Shown here piece after piece: positions 32,323 to 41,767 of a stretch of 64,000 nt of DNA. The stretch spans positions 1,067,001 to 1,131,000 of the forward strand of contig NZ_AP028672.1 of NCBI RefSeq assembly GCF_041154505.1, read 5' to 3'. How positions within the stretch are numbered: position 1 is the first letter of the stretch; each line of letters begins with the position of its first letter. The translations under genes were made by a program, and so were the position numbers. A model generated the notes under the pieces. It ran no database searches and was not told where the DNA came from. It saw nothing but the letters and a program-made list of their open reading frames with translations. This stretch comes from Acidovorax sp. A79 (GTDB taxonomy: Bacteria > Pseudomonadota > Gammaproteobacteria > Burkholderiales > Burkholderiaceae_C).

Positions 32323-34482
32323 ATGCACGCCATCCGCCAGTCCCACACGCTCAGACCCCTGTCGGCTGCCCTGCTCGCCGCGCTTTGCAGCGCCGCGTGG
32401 GCGCAGAGCCCGCCGCCGGCCACCGCACCGCAGACGCTGGGCGAGGTCACGGTGCAGTCCACCAGGGGGGACGACGGCTACTCGCCCGCCGCCAGCACCT
32501 CGGCCACCAAGGGCAGTGCGCCGCTGCGCGACGTGCCCCAGGCCGTGAACGTGGTGCCCGAGCAGCTCATGCGCGACCAGGGCGCGCGGTCGATGGAAGA
32601 CGTGCTGCGCAACGTGCCCGGCGTGGCCATGAGCCACGGCGACGGGCAGCGCGACCAGGTAGTGATCCGCGGCTTCACGGCCATCGCCGACCAGTTTGTC
32701 GACGGCGTGCGCGACGATGCCCTGTACTTCCGCGACCTGGCCGACATCGAGCGGGTGGAGGTCCTGAAGGGCCCCGCCGCCGTGCTGTACGGGCGCGGCT
32801 CGTCGGGCGGCCTGATCAACCGCGTGACCAAGAAGCCCAGGTTCGGCGAGACCTCGGGCGAGGCCTCGCTGGGCCTGGGCAGCTTCGACTACCGCCGCGC
32901 CACGGCCGATGTGAATGTGGGCATCAGCGACACCGCGGCCTTTCGCATCAACGCCGCGGTGGAGGACTCGGGCAGCTACCGCGACCAGCAGTTCGTCAAG
33001 CGCCACAACTTCGCGCCGTCGCTCGCGCTCAAGCTCGCGGCGCAAACCGACCTGCTGCTGCAGTACACCCACGCCCGCGACCAGCGCCTGACGGACTTCG
33101 GCATTCCGGCGCTCAACGGCCGCCCCGTCAACGTGTCGCCCCGCACGTACTACGGCTCCAGCAACGCCGCGCAGGACGACACCACCACCAGCACCATGCA
33201 ATCGTTCGCGGCCACGCTGAACCACCGCTTCAACGACGACTGGTCGGTACGCAACGTCACGCGCCTGTACGACTACGCGCTGGACCGCTACAACACCCTG
33301 CCCGGCGGCACCACCGACCCGGTGAACCTGACCGTGGGCCGCACGCGCTCGTTCGTCCTGCGCGACGAAAAAGGCTTCTTCAACCAGACCGACGTCACCT
33401 GGCGCCACCAGCTGGGCGGCTTCCAGCAGGAATGGCTGATGGGCGTGGAACTGGGCCAGCAGAAGAAGCGCGCCGAGTCCGTCTCGGGCGGCGCCGACCG
33501 CGTGCCGATCTTCAACCCCGGCAACCGCCCTGCTCCGGCCATCCCGGCCGCCAGCTTTGCGGCCGACGGCGCCATCCCCAGCCACACCACGCAGGACACC
33601 GCCGCGCTGTACTGGCAAAACCAGATCACGCTGGCGCCCCAGTGGAAGGCGCTGGTCGGCGCGCGCTACGACGTGTTCGGGCAGGAGACCACGTTCGACC
33701 GCAAGCTCGCGGGCCTGTCGCGCACCGACAAGAAGTTCAGCCCCCGCGCGGGCCTGGTGTGGCAGCCCAGCGAAACGCTGTCGTACTACGTGTCGTACAG
33801 CAAGTCGTTCCAGCCCTCGGCCGAGACCTTTGCGCTGGCGGCCAACACCACCGGCGCCGAGCCCGAGATCACCGAGAACAAGGAAATCGGCGTGAAGCTC
33901 GACGTGCTGGACGGCCGCCTGAACTTCACCGGCGCGCTGTTCAACCTCGAGCGCACCAACATCAAGAACACCGACCCGACCAACCCGTCGCGCCAGATCA
34001 ACGTGGGCACGCAGCGCACCAACGGCCTGGAGCTGACCGCCAATGGCCGCCTGCCCGGCCGCTGGGACGTGAGCGCGGGCTACGCCTGGCTCGATGGCCG
34101 CATGACCAGGTCGCTGGCCACCACGGGCTCGCTGCAGCTGCCCACGGCGGCCATCGCGGCGCAGGGCAAGGTGGCCGCGCTCACGCCGCGCAACTCCGCG
34201 TTCGTATGGGCCATGAAGGACCTGGGCCACGGCCTGCGCGTGGGCGGCGGCGTGAACTACGTGGGTGCGCGCTTCACCTCGCTGACCAACCTGGTCACCC
34301 TGCCCGGCTACACCACGCTGGACGCCGCCCTGCAGTACACGGTGGGCCAGTGGGATGTGGACGTGAACGTGAAGAACCTGGCCAACCGCAAGTACTACGT
34401 GTCGGCCCACGGCAGCAACGACAACCTGATCCTGCCCGGCTCGCCCCGCGCGCTGCAGGTGACGCTGCGCACGCGGTTCTGA
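32323..34482 (+). CDS. TonB-dependent siderophore receptor 1 (Fiu-like, catecholate type)
   Basis: Outer-membrane receptor of 719 residues. The ATG at 32323 follows AAGGA; the signal peptide ends at SAAWAQ. A TonB-box-like LGEVTVQST is directly followed by the plug (LRDVPQAVNVVPEQLMRDQ, VIRGFTAIADQFVDGVRDD, VEVLKGPAAVLYGRGSSGGLINRVTKKP). The YGRGSSGGLINRV form is typical of Fiu/BfrD-like catecholate receptors. The barrel ends in LQVTLRTRF with the terminal Phe needed for assembly. There is no N-terminal STN signalling domain. It follows the PepSY triad, consistent with a shared siderophore. Confidence 0.92.
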   Translation: MHAIRQSHTLRPLSAALLAALCSAAWAQSPPPATAPQTLGEVTVQSTRGDDGYSPAASTSATKGSAPLRDVPQAVNVVPEQLMRDQGARSMEDVLRNVPGVAMSHGDGQRDQVVIRGFTAIADQFVDGVRDDALYFRDLADIERVEVLKGPAAVLYGRGSSGGLINRVTKKPRFGETSGEASLGLGSFDYRRATADVNVGISDTAAFRINAAVEDSGSYRDQQFVKRHNFAPSLALKLAAQTDLLLQYTHARDQRLTDFGIPALNGRPVNVSPRTYYGSSNAAQDDTTTSTMQSFAATLNHRFNDDWSVRNVTRLYDYALDRYNTLPGGTTDPVNLTVGRTRSFVLRDEKGFFNQTDVTWRHQLGGFQQEWLMGVELGQQKKRAESVSGGADRVPIFNPGNRPAPAIPAASFAADGAIPSHTTQDTAALYWQNQITLAPQWKALVGARYDVFGQETTFDRKLAGLSRTDKKFSPRAGLVWQPSETLSYYVSYSKSFQPSAETFALAANTTGAEPEITENKEIGVKLDVLDGRLNFTGALFNLERTNIKNTDPTNPSRQINVGTQRTNGLELTANGRLPGRWDVSAGYAWLDGRMTRSLATTGSLQLPTAAIAAQGKVAALTPRNSAFVWAMKDLGHGLRVGGGVNYVGARFTSLTNLVTLPGYTTLDAALQYTVGQWDVDVNVKNLANRKYYVSAHGSNDNLILPGSPRALQVTLRTRF

Positions 34483-34525
34483 CACGGCACATGCAGGCGC
34501 CGCCAGCAAATTCAAAGCCTTTTAC

Positions 34526-34575
34526 GCCACCAGCGCTTGATGGAAAAGCGCTGGCAGCTACTCAATTCATAGCAA
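34526..34575 (+). repeat. Hairpin repeat element, copy 5
   Basis: A perfect 9-bp inverted repeat, CCAGCGCTT/AAGCGCTGG, with a 7-nt loop is followed by the tail CAGCTACTCAATTCATAGCAA. It ends 20 nt before the next receptor's start codon. Confidence 0.8.
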
Positions 34576-34595
34576 CATCGAGGAGGAGAAGCACC

Positions 34596-36719
34596 ATGCG
34601 CATGCACCCATTGGCCCTGGCGGCCTCGCTGCTGGCCACGCTGGCCACAGCCCAGGCCCAGACCGCCGCCACCACCGCCGCCACGGCCGCATTGCCCGAG
34701 GTCAAGGTGACCGACGGCGCGGACGGCGCCACCACCGAGGGCAGCGGCCAGTACACCGCCCGCGAAGTCAGCGTGGGCAAGCTGCAGCAGACGCCGCGCG
34801 AGACGCCCCAGTCCATCAGCGTGGTCACGCGCCAGCAGCTCGACGACCGCAACCTGACCAAGGTCGAGGACGCCATCAAGCTGAGCACTGGCATGACCAT
34901 CACGCGGCTGGACGGCGCGGGCAACTACAACTCGTTCCAGTCGCGCGGCTTCGACCTGGGCGCCATCCAGCTCGACGGTGTGCCCATTCCGCAAGGCAAC
35001 TACAGCACCCTCGATACGGCCATGTACGACCGCATCGAAGTGCTGCGCGGCCCGGCCGGCCTGCTGCAGGGCGCGAGCGAACCCGGCGGCACCGTCAACC
35101 TGGTGCGCAAGCGCGCCCCGTCCAAACTGGCCATCGGCGCCGATGCGGCAGTGGGCTCGTTCGGCCTGCGCCGCGGCACGGTGGACGTGGGCGGCGGCCT
35201 CAACGCCGAAGGCACGATCCGCGCGCGCGCCGTGGCCGTGGTGGAAGACCGTGACAGCCACATCGACACGCTGTTCAACAACAAGCGCCTGGGCTACGGC
35301 ACGCTGGAATGGGACATCGCCCCGTCCACCACCGTGTCGGTGGGCGCAGCACAGCAGCGCGTGCGCGCCGCCATCGATCAGGGCCTGCCCACCTATGCCG
35401 ATGGCCGCCTGGCCGACCTGCCCCGCAGTTCTTTTGCCGGCCTGCGCGCCAACCGCCAGGACCTGGAAACCACCGACGTTTTCGCCGAGCTGGAGCACCG
35501 CCTGGCCGGCGGCGGCGTGGTGCGCCTGTCCGCGCGGGACATCGACCGCACGGCCTTCTACCGCTCGGCCCGGGCCAACAGTGCCCTGGCCGCCGACGGC
35601 AGCTTCACCATGGAAACCGTGGACGGCGACTTCCACGTGCGCACCCGCAACTACGACGCCTTCCTGGCCACGCCGGTGCAGGTGGCGGGCCGCACCCACA
35701 AGCTGCTGGTGGGCGCCAGCCACAACGAAGGCAGGACCTGGGACGGCAACTACATCTACGGGCCGACCCTGCCCTTCAACCTGCTGCGGCCCAACTACGA
35801 CCTGGCGTACCCCGACATCACACTCAAGGGCTTCACCTCCATCGTCACCCGCCGCGAGAACGCGCTGTACGGGCAGGCCCAGGTCAGCCTGGCCGACACC
35901 GTCAAGCTGCTCGCGGGGGGGCGCCTGTCGTGGGCCGAGGTGGTGACGCGCAGCACCAGTACCGGCGCGGTCACCGCATCGGCCGATCCCGGCCGCCAGT
36001 TCGTGCCCTCCATCGCGCTGATGTGGGACTTCCACCCGCAGTACACCGGCTACGCCAGCTACGCCGAAACCTTCGTGGTGCAAACCCAGCTCACCGCGGC
36101 CAAGCAACTGCTCGACCCGCGCACGGGCAAGCAGGTCGAGCTGGGTGTCAAGGGCGAGTTCCTGCAAAAGCGCCTGCAGGCCCATGCAGCGCTGTTCCGC
36201 ATCATCGACGAGAACCGCGCTGTCGCCGACCCGGTGGTGACCAACGCATCGATCGCCGGCGGCAAGGTGCGCGCGCAGGGCTTCGAGACCGAGGTCAGCG
36301 GCCAGCCACAGCCCGGCTGGGACATCGTGGCGGGCTACGCCTACAACGACACCCGCTACCTGAAGGCGCCCGTCGCCCAGCAGGGCCAGGTGTTCAGCCC
36401 CATCACGCCGCGCCACAGCGTGAACCTGTTCACCCGCTATGCCTTCACCAGCCCGGCGCTGCGCGGCTTCAGCGTGGGCGGAGGCATGTCGTACCGCAGC
36501 GCGTTCTTCGCGCAAAGCGGCGCGCTGCGCATCAACGCGCCCGGCTACGCGGTGTTCAACGCGCAGGTGGGCTACCAGATCAACGACCACCTGTCGTTGA
36601 ACCTGTCGGTGGACAACCTGCTGGACAAGACCTACTACGAGAAGGTATCCGGGGTGTCGCGCCAGAACTTCTATGGCGAGCCACGCCGCGTGACGGTGGC
36701 GCTCAAGGCGCGGTACTGA
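34596..36719 (+). CDS. TonB-dependent siderophore receptor 2 (hydroxamate-type group)
   Basis: Outer-membrane receptor of 707 residues. The ATG at 34596 has a strong AGGAGGAG site, immediately after the hairpin repeat. The signal ends at TAQAQ, the TonB-box-like strand is LPEVKVTDG, and the plug reads QQTPRETPQSISVVTRQQLDDR, FQSRGFDLGAIQLDGVPIPQ, IEVLRGPAGLLQGASEPGGTVNLVRKR. This plug style is shared with FpvA/FoxA/FecA-like receptors, but there is no signalling domain. The barrel ends in VTVALKARY with terminal Tyr. It is convergent with the next lipoprotein gene. Confidence 0.92.
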   Translation: MRMHPLALAASLLATLATAQAQTAATTAATAALPEVKVTDGADGATTEGSGQYTAREVSVGKLQQTPRETPQSISVVTRQQLDDRNLTKVEDAIKLSTGMTITRLDGAGNYNSFQSRGFDLGAIQLDGVPIPQGNYSTLDTAMYDRIEVLRGPAGLLQGASEPGGTVNLVRKRAPSKLAIGADAAVGSFGLRRGTVDVGGGLNAEGTIRARAVAVVEDRDSHIDTLFNNKRLGYGTLEWDIAPSTTVSVGAAQQRVRAAIDQGLPTYADGRLADLPRSSFAGLRANRQDLETTDVFAELEHRLAGGGVVRLSARDIDRTAFYRSARANSALAADGSFTMETVDGDFHVRTRNYDAFLATPVQVAGRTHKLLVGASHNEGRTWDGNYIYGPTLPFNLLRPNYDLAYPDITLKGFTSIVTRRENALYGQAQVSLADTVKLLAGGRLSWAEVVTRSTSTGAVTASADPGRQFVPSIALMWDFHPQYTGYASYAETFVVQTQLTAAKQLLDPRTGKQVELGVKGEFLQKRLQAHAALFRIIDENRAVADPVVTNASIAGGKVRAQGFETEVSGQPQPGWDIVAGYAYNDTRYLKAPVAQQGQVFSPITPRHSVNLFTRYAFTSPALRGFSVGGGMSYRSAFFAQSGALRINAPGYAVFNAQVGYQINDHLSLNLSVDNLLDKTYYEKVSGVSRQNFYGEPRRVTVALKARY

Positions 36720-36773
36720 CGGGGAAGCGGGCTACCGCCAGCGGGCCTGCCCGGGCCCGCCGGCTGCCGCGCC

Positions 36774-37322
36774 TCAGCGTGCGGGAGCGCGCTGCAGGTT
36801 CACCTTCCAGTCGAGCCGTGTGGCCTTGCGCGCGACGGGCCCGTGGTTCTCGCCGCTCACGCACAGGTTGCGGCCGTACTTGAACGATGGCACGTTCATG
36901 GACAGGCTGCCGGTACTGGCGGACACCAAGGTATCGCAGCTGCTCACGTCCGGCTCCACATGGAAGTATGTCTGGTAGCTCTGGCCACGCTCGGGTACGA
37001 AGGCCACGGTCACCCGGCAGATCCGGTTCTGGGCCACGCGCGCATCGATGTAGTAGTGCGAGAGCACGAACGGCTTGCCGGCCGGAATCTGCACCGTCTT
37101 GCCCACGGAAGGGTTCTCCACGTCCTTCGTCATCCCGGTGAAGGTCGCCAGACGGATGCCGTCCTTGTGGGGCACGCAGTCTTCGTTCTCGTACGCCTCG
37201 GTGAAGAAGTGGGCGTTGTTGCCGATGATCTTCAGCGTGGCGCTGTCGGCGGTGGGTTGGGGGTGGTACTGCGAAGCGCAGCCAGCCAGCGCGATGGCGC
37301 AAAGGGCAAGGCAATGTTTCAT
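36774..37322 (-). CDS. Putative lipoprotein of unknown function
   Basis: A 182-residue exported lipoprotein. The ATG at 37320-37322 opens CLALCAIALAGCASQ, a clear lipobox (LAGC). The mature part is beta-rich with four more Cys (NEDCVPHKDG, NRICRVTV, SSCDTLVS, NLCVSGEN), probably two disulfides. The only gene on the minus strand within the receptor island, it sits between receptor 2 and the second PepSY module. It has no recognised domain. It could be a surface-exposed helper, but nothing ties it to iron beyond location. Confidence 0.75.
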   Translation of the reverse strand: MKHCLALCAIALAGCASQYHPQPTADSATLKIIGNNAHFFTEAYENEDCVPHKDGIRLATFTGMTKDVENPSVGKTVQIPAGKPFVLSHYYIDARVAQNRICRVTVAFVPERGQSYQTYFHVEPDVSSCDTLVSASTGSLSMNVPSFKYGRNLCVSGENHGPVARKATRLDWKVNLQRAPAR

Positions 37323-37791
37323 GGATGAAAGTGTCTTTTGATGGCCGGAAGGCCAAGTGTTGTAGTGGCGACGGTCACGCACCCGTTCGGGCACGCCCGC
37401 GCACTATAGCCACGCAAGCACTTTGGTGGCTCGGCCAACGCCAGTGCGCCGGGGCACTGCACGCAATGCCACGGGCGGGCGCCCCCTGCCCGCGCCCACC
37501 CGCCACCGGGTGTTGCTCATCCCAGACAACGCGGCGCCCCGCGCATCCCCACAATAGGAATAATTCCCATTTGCAATGTAAAATTAGGTATCCGCAAGCC
37601 ACAGCCCGCGCCCCGCAGCCGGCTGCAGCCAGCACCCACCGCCCCTTCGACGTTTCCGGGTTGCCTGGCTTGACTTCATTCGCCCCTGCTTTTGCCACCT
37701 GGGTGGCATCTCCACCGCCGCGTCGCCCGTGCTCGCCGCGCGGGGACCGGGCGCGCGCGCGGGCACCGCGCCCCTACCTTCCGACACCGCC
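37323..37791. other. Divergent intergenic region with a Fur box
   Basis: No gene is seen in these 469 bp. TAGGAATAATTCCCA at 37555-37569 is a good 7-1-7 dyad of the Fur type, in A/T-rich DNA that could carry the promoter of the PepSY gene starting at 37792. The remaining sequence is GC-rich and featureless. Confidence 0.6.
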
Positions 37792-39000
37792 ATGAGCCCC
37801 ACCGCCTTGCGCCGCTGGAGCTGGACCCACAAGTGGTCCAGCCTGGTGTGCACCGTCTTCATGCTGCTGCTGTGCCTCACCGGCCTGCCGCTCATCTTCC
37901 ACCACGAGATCGGCCACCTGCTGGGCACCGAGGTCGAAGCGCCTGCGATGCCCGCCCACACGCCGCGCGCCAGCCTGGACAAGGTGCTGGCCGCCGCGCA
38001 GGCGCTGCACCCCGAGCGCGTGGTGCAGTTCGCCTCGCAGCCCGAGGACGACGACGCGCTGTGGTTCGTCACCCTCACGCCCACGCCCGCGCCTACAGAG
38101 GATTTCAAGTCCATCGCGGTGGACGCGCGCACTGCGGCCGTGCTGTCGCAGCGGCCGGTGGACCAGGGTTTCATGTACATCATGTTCCGCCTGCATGTGG
38201 ACCTGTTCGCGGGCCTGGCGGGCAAGCTGTTCCTGGGGTTCATGGGCTTGCTGCTGCTGGTGGCCATCGTCACCGGCGTGGTGCTGTACGCGCCGTTCAT
38301 GCGCAAGCTGGCTTTCGGCGAGGTGCGCCGGGACCGCTCCACCCGCGTCAAGTGGCTCGACCTGCACAACCTGCTGGGCATCGTCACCCTGGTGTGGGCC
38401 CTCGTGGTGGGCGCCACGGGCATGATCAATACCTGGGCGGACCTGATGATCAAGTACTGGCAGTACGACCAGCTGTCCGTCCTGCTCAAGCCCTACGAAG
38501 GCCAGCCCACCGTGCCCGTGGCCGAGCGCGGCCCGCTGCAGCAGTCCCTGCAGGCCGCGCAGGCGCATGCGCCGGGCATGAAGCTGTCGTTCATCGCCTT
38601 CCCGGGCACGGCGTTCTCCAGCCCGCACCACAACACGTTCTTCCTGAAGGGCAACGAGCCGCTGACCTCGCGCCTGCTGCAGCCCGTGATGGTGGACGCG
38701 CGCACAGCCCAGGTCACTGCCGCGCCGCAGTTGCCCTGGTACCTCACGGCGCTGCTGGTGTCGCAGCCGCTGCACTTTGGCGACTACGGCGGCATGCCCA
38801 TGAAGATCCTTTGGGCGTTGCTCGACATCGCGACCATCGTCGTGCTGGGCAGCGGGCTGTACCTGTGGCTGCGCAAGGGCGTGCAGGCGGGCAACGCCAC
38901 GGCGGCCACCACCGCGCCAGTGCCCACCGGCCTGCCCGCGACGGCTGCCGCTTCAGTACGCACCGGCAGCCCGCTGCCGCGCACGGAGGGCCGCGCATGA
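37792..39000 (+). CDS. PepSY-associated TM-helix protein 2 (candidate iron reductase)
   Basis: Inner-membrane protein of 402 residues, shorter than its paralog at 29987. Four main helices: about residues 16-38 (VCTVFMLLLCLTGLPLIFHHEIGHLL), 155-180 (FLGFMGLLLLVAIVTGVVLYAP), 200-222 (WLDLHNLLGIVTLVWALVVGATG) and near 355 (IATIVVLGSGLYLWL). His residues in FHHEIGHLL, FRLHVDLF, DLHN and QPLHFGDYGG are likely heme ligands. A periplasmic PepSY-type domain sits between helices 1 and 2 and again after helix 3. The ATG at 37792 is preferred because the upstream 21 codons show no homology. It overlaps the following small gene (ATGA). Confidence 0.85.
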   Translation: MSPTALRRWSWTHKWSSLVCTVFMLLLCLTGLPLIFHHEIGHLLGTEVEAPAMPAHTPRASLDKVLAAAQALHPERVVQFASQPEDDDALWFVTLTPTPAPTEDFKSIAVDARTAAVLSQRPVDQGFMYIMFRLHVDLFAGLAGKLFLGFMGLLLLVAIVTGVVLYAPFMRKLAFGEVRRDRSTRVKWLDLHNLLGIVTLVWALVVGATGMINTWADLMIKYWQYDQLSVLLKPYEGQPTVPVAERGPLQQSLQAAQAHAPGMKLSFIAFPGTAFSSPHHNTFFLKGNEPLTSRLLQPVMVDARTAQVTAAPQLPWYLTALLVSQPLHFGDYGGMPMKILWALLDIATIVVLGSGLYLWLRKGVQAGNATAATTAPVPTGLPATAAASVRTGSPLPRTEGRA

Positions 39001-39275
39001 AGCCAACCCCGTTCTGGTCGCTGTGGGGCTGGCCCATCGTGATGGGCGTGCTCACCACCACGGGCCTGATCACCGCCCTGGTATCCGACACCTGGGGCGA
39101 CTGGTGGTCATGGGTGGGCCTGGGCGTTCCGGTGGCGGTGATGGGATGGTTCTCGTGGCCTTTTGCACAGCGTGCCCACCGTTCCACACCTGCCCCGCAG
39201 GCCACCCCAGGCCGCGCTGGCGACCCTGCAGATACCGACATGCGCAGCAGCGACACCGCTTCGGCCCCGCGCTGA
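38997..39275 (+). CDS. Small two-helix membrane protein coupled to PepSY protein 2
   Basis: A 92-residue protein translated from an ATG that overlaps the PepSY stop. It has two transmembrane helices (PFWSLWGWPIVMGVLTTTGLITALV and WWSWVGLGVPVAVMGWFSW), Trp-rich at the interfaces, and a Ser/Thr/Pro-rich polar tail. No family name recognised. By position it plays the part that DUF3325/DUF3649 proteins play for the other PepSY protein. The next receptor starts 35 bp downstream. Confidence 0.75.
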   Translation: MKPTPFWSLWGWPIVMGVLTTTGLITALVSDTWGDWWSWVGLGVPVAVMGWFSWPFAQRAHRSTPAPQATPGRAGDPADTDMRSSDTASAPR

Positions 39276-39310
39276 CACCCCCCTTCAACTTCACTTTTTA
39301 CACCACGACC

Positions 39311-41551
39311 ATGCGCCCCGCCACATCCTTCCAGCCCGCCCCGCTGCGCCCCGTTTTTGCCGCCACGCCGGTGGCCATTGCCGCCGCCGTGATGTTCGCG
39401 CTGGCTGCGCCTGCAGTGCTGGCCCAGCAGGCTGCGCCAACCACCCCGGCGGAAGGCAAGGCGCTGTCCACCGTGACGGTGAACGCCAGTGCCGACGCAT
39501 CGGCGCAAGGCCTGTCGCCCGCCTACGCTGGCGGCCAGGTGGCGCGCGGCGGGCGTGCCGGCGTGCTGGGCACCAAGGACGCGATGGACACGCCGTTCTC
39601 CATCACCAGCTACACCAACGAGTTCATTCAGGACCGCCACGCCCGCAGCGTGGGTGACGTGCTGCAAAGCGACCCCACGGTGCGCGTGGCGCGCGGCTTC
39701 GGCAACTTCCAGGAGGCGTACTTCATCCGAGGCTTCATCCTCGATTCGGACGACACGGCCTACAACGGCCTGTACAGCCTGCTGCCGCGCCAGTACATCG
39801 CCACCGAGCTGTTCGAGCGCGTGGAAGTGCTGCGCGGCGCATCGGCCTTCTTGAGCGGTGCCAGCCCCAATGGCGGCGGCATCGGCGGCTCCATCAACCT
39901 GCTGCCCAAGCGCGCGCCCAACGAGCCTTTGAACCGCGTGACCTTCGGCGTGTCGAGTGGCGGGCAGACGCAGCTGGCGGCCGACATCGCGCGCCGCTTC
40001 GGTCCCGACGGCAACACGGGCATCCGCGTGAATGCGGCCACCCACAACGGCGGCACGGCCGTGGACCATGAAGACGTCAAGCTCGGCCTGGCGGCCGTGG
40101 GGCTGGACTGGCGCAGCCGCGACGTGCGCCTGTCGGGCGACATCGGCTGGCAGGACCACAAGCTCAAGAGCACCCGCACCAACGTGACGCTGGGCGCCAC
40201 CGCCACGCAGATGCCCACCGCCCCGGACGGCGGCACCAACTTCGCCCAGCCCTGGACGTATTCGAACGAGCGCGACACCTTCGGCACGCTGCGCGGCGAG
40301 TGGGACATCACGCAGGACATCACCGGCTGGGCCGCCGCTGGCGCACGCCGCAGCTCCGAGGCCAACTCCCTGGCCAACCTGACGGTGAGCGACAGCAGCA
40401 CCGGCGCGGGCTCTACCTACCGCTTCGACAACACCCGCAAGGACAGCGTGAACACCGGCGAGCTGGGCCTGCGCGGCAAGCTGCAGACCGGCAGCATGGG
40501 CCACGAATGGGTGGTGGTGGCATCGCACTTCAGCGCGGACAAGAAGAACGCCTACGCGATGGACTTTGCCAACACGCAGGCCACCAACCTCTACAACCCC
40601 GTGTACAGCCCGCTGCCGGGCTTCAGCGCGGGTGCCTTCCGGGGCGGCGACCTGGCCGACCCGCGCCGCACCGGCAGCACGCGCCTGACCAGCTTTGCCA
40701 TCGGCGACACGGTGTCGCTGCTGGACAAGCGCCTGCTGCTCACCGGCGGCCTGCGCCACCAGACCATCGAGATCGCCAACTACGCCTACGGCACGGCGGC
40801 CGAGACCGACCGCTACGACCAGAGCCGCACCAGCCCGCTGCTGGCGGCCGTCTACAAGCTGGACAAGAGCCTGTCGCTGTACGGCAACTACGTGGAAGGC
40901 CTGAGCCAGGGCGCGACCGCGCCTTCCACCGCCGCCAACCGTGGCGAGATGCTGTCGCCCTACGTCGCCAAGCAAAAGGAAGTGGGCGTGAAGTTCGACG
41001 GCGGCCGCTTTGGCGGCAGCGTGGCGCTGTTCTCCACCACCAAGCCGCGCGCCTACGTGGGCAGCGACAACATCTTCCGCAGCAACGGCAAGGACCGGCA
41101 CCAGGGCATCGAGCTGGCCGTGCAGGGCGAGGCCACCAAGGGCCTGCGCCTGCTGGGCGGCCTGACCTGGCTCGACGCCAAGCAGCTGAACACGGGCACC
41201 GCCAGCACCGACGGCCGCCGCGTGATCGGCGTGCCCAGGCTGCAGGCCAACATCGGCGCCGAGTGGGACGTGCCGGGCGTGAACGGTCTGGCGCTGGACG
41301 GCCGCCTGGTGCACACCGGCTCGGTGTATGCCAACGCCACCAACACCATCAGCGTGCCCGGCTGGAACCGCCTGGACGTGGGCGTGCGCTACCTGACCGA
41401 AGTGCAAGGCCGCCTCGTGACGCTGCGCGCCCGCGTGGACAACCTCACCAACCGCAACTATTGGGCATCATCGGGCGGCTACCCCGGCGCGGGTTACCTG
41501 GTGGTGGGTGCGCCGCGCACGCTGTCGGTCAGCGTGGGCGTGGACTTCTGA
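39311..41551 (+). CDS. TonB-dependent siderophore receptor 3
   Basis: Outer-membrane receptor of 746 residues. Start ATG at 39311; long signal peptide ending at AVLAQQ. TonB-box-like LSTVTVNAS; plug with MDTPFSITSYTNEFIQDRHARSVGDVL, QEAYFIRGFILDSDDTAYNGLY, and VEVLRGASAFLSGASPNGGGIGGSINLLPKRAP. The Ser/Gly-rich loop SPNGGGIGGS replaces the usual shorter loop and marks a separate receptor subgroup. The barrel ends in LSVSVGVDF. No signalling domain. It follows the second PepSY module closely, so a shared siderophore and operon are likely. Confidence 0.9.
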   Translation: MRPATSFQPAPLRPVFAATPVAIAAAVMFALAAPAVLAQQAAPTTPAEGKALSTVTVNASADASAQGLSPAYAGGQVARGGRAGVLGTKDAMDTPFSITSYTNEFIQDRHARSVGDVLQSDPTVRVARGFGNFQEAYFIRGFILDSDDTAYNGLYSLLPRQYIATELFERVEVLRGASAFLSGASPNGGGIGGSINLLPKRAPNEPLNRVTFGVSSGGQTQLAADIARRFGPDGNTGIRVNAATHNGGTAVDHEDVKLGLAAVGLDWRSRDVRLSGDIGWQDHKLKSTRTNVTLGATATQMPTAPDGGTNFAQPWTYSNERDTFGTLRGEWDITQDITGWAAAGARRSSEANSLANLTVSDSSTGAGSTYRFDNTRKDSVNTGELGLRGKLQTGSMGHEWVVVASHFSADKKNAYAMDFANTQATNLYNPVYSPLPGFSAGAFRGGDLADPRRTGSTRLTSFAIGDTVSLLDKRLLLTGGLRHQTIEIANYAYGTAAETDRYDQSRTSPLLAAVYKLDKSLSLYGNYVEGLSQGATAPSTAANRGEMLSPYVAKQKEVGVKFDGGRFGGSVALFSTTKPRAYVGSDNIFRSNGKDRHQGIELAVQGEATKGLRLLGGLTWLDAKQLNTGTASTDGRRVIGVPRLQANIGAEWDVPGVNGLALDGRLVHTGSVYANATNTISVPGWNRLDVGVRYLTEVQGRLVTLRARVDNLTNRNYWASSGGYPGAGYLVVGAPRTLSVSVGVDF

Positions 41552-41767
41552 CGCCACCGGCTCTCCCCACTCTGCACCACAGCCCCTTGCCCCAGCGGCG
41601 CGTTCATCCGGACGCTGCACCCTGCACACCGCCGCACAGCCACCCAGCGCCTGACCACCGGGCGTAGGCAGCCACTCCCTTTCGCACCGCGTCTCGCCCC
41701 CTCGTCCAGGGGCGCGCAGCGCTGCGTGCTCGCCGATTTTTGTTGAAACCACCGAAAGGAAACTGCC

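Noticed and set aside
32385..36719. A 1444-codon open frame spanning receptors 1 and 2
   Set aside because: It is a shifted-frame shadow caused by GC-rich codon bias for most of its length. Only the part from the ATG at 34596 encodes receptor 2; the rest is Arg/Gly/His-rich without motifs.
36720..36773. Possible terminator between receptor 2 and the lipoprotein
   Set aside because: A GCGGGCC/GGCCCGC hairpin is present but there is no T run on either strand, so I do not call it.
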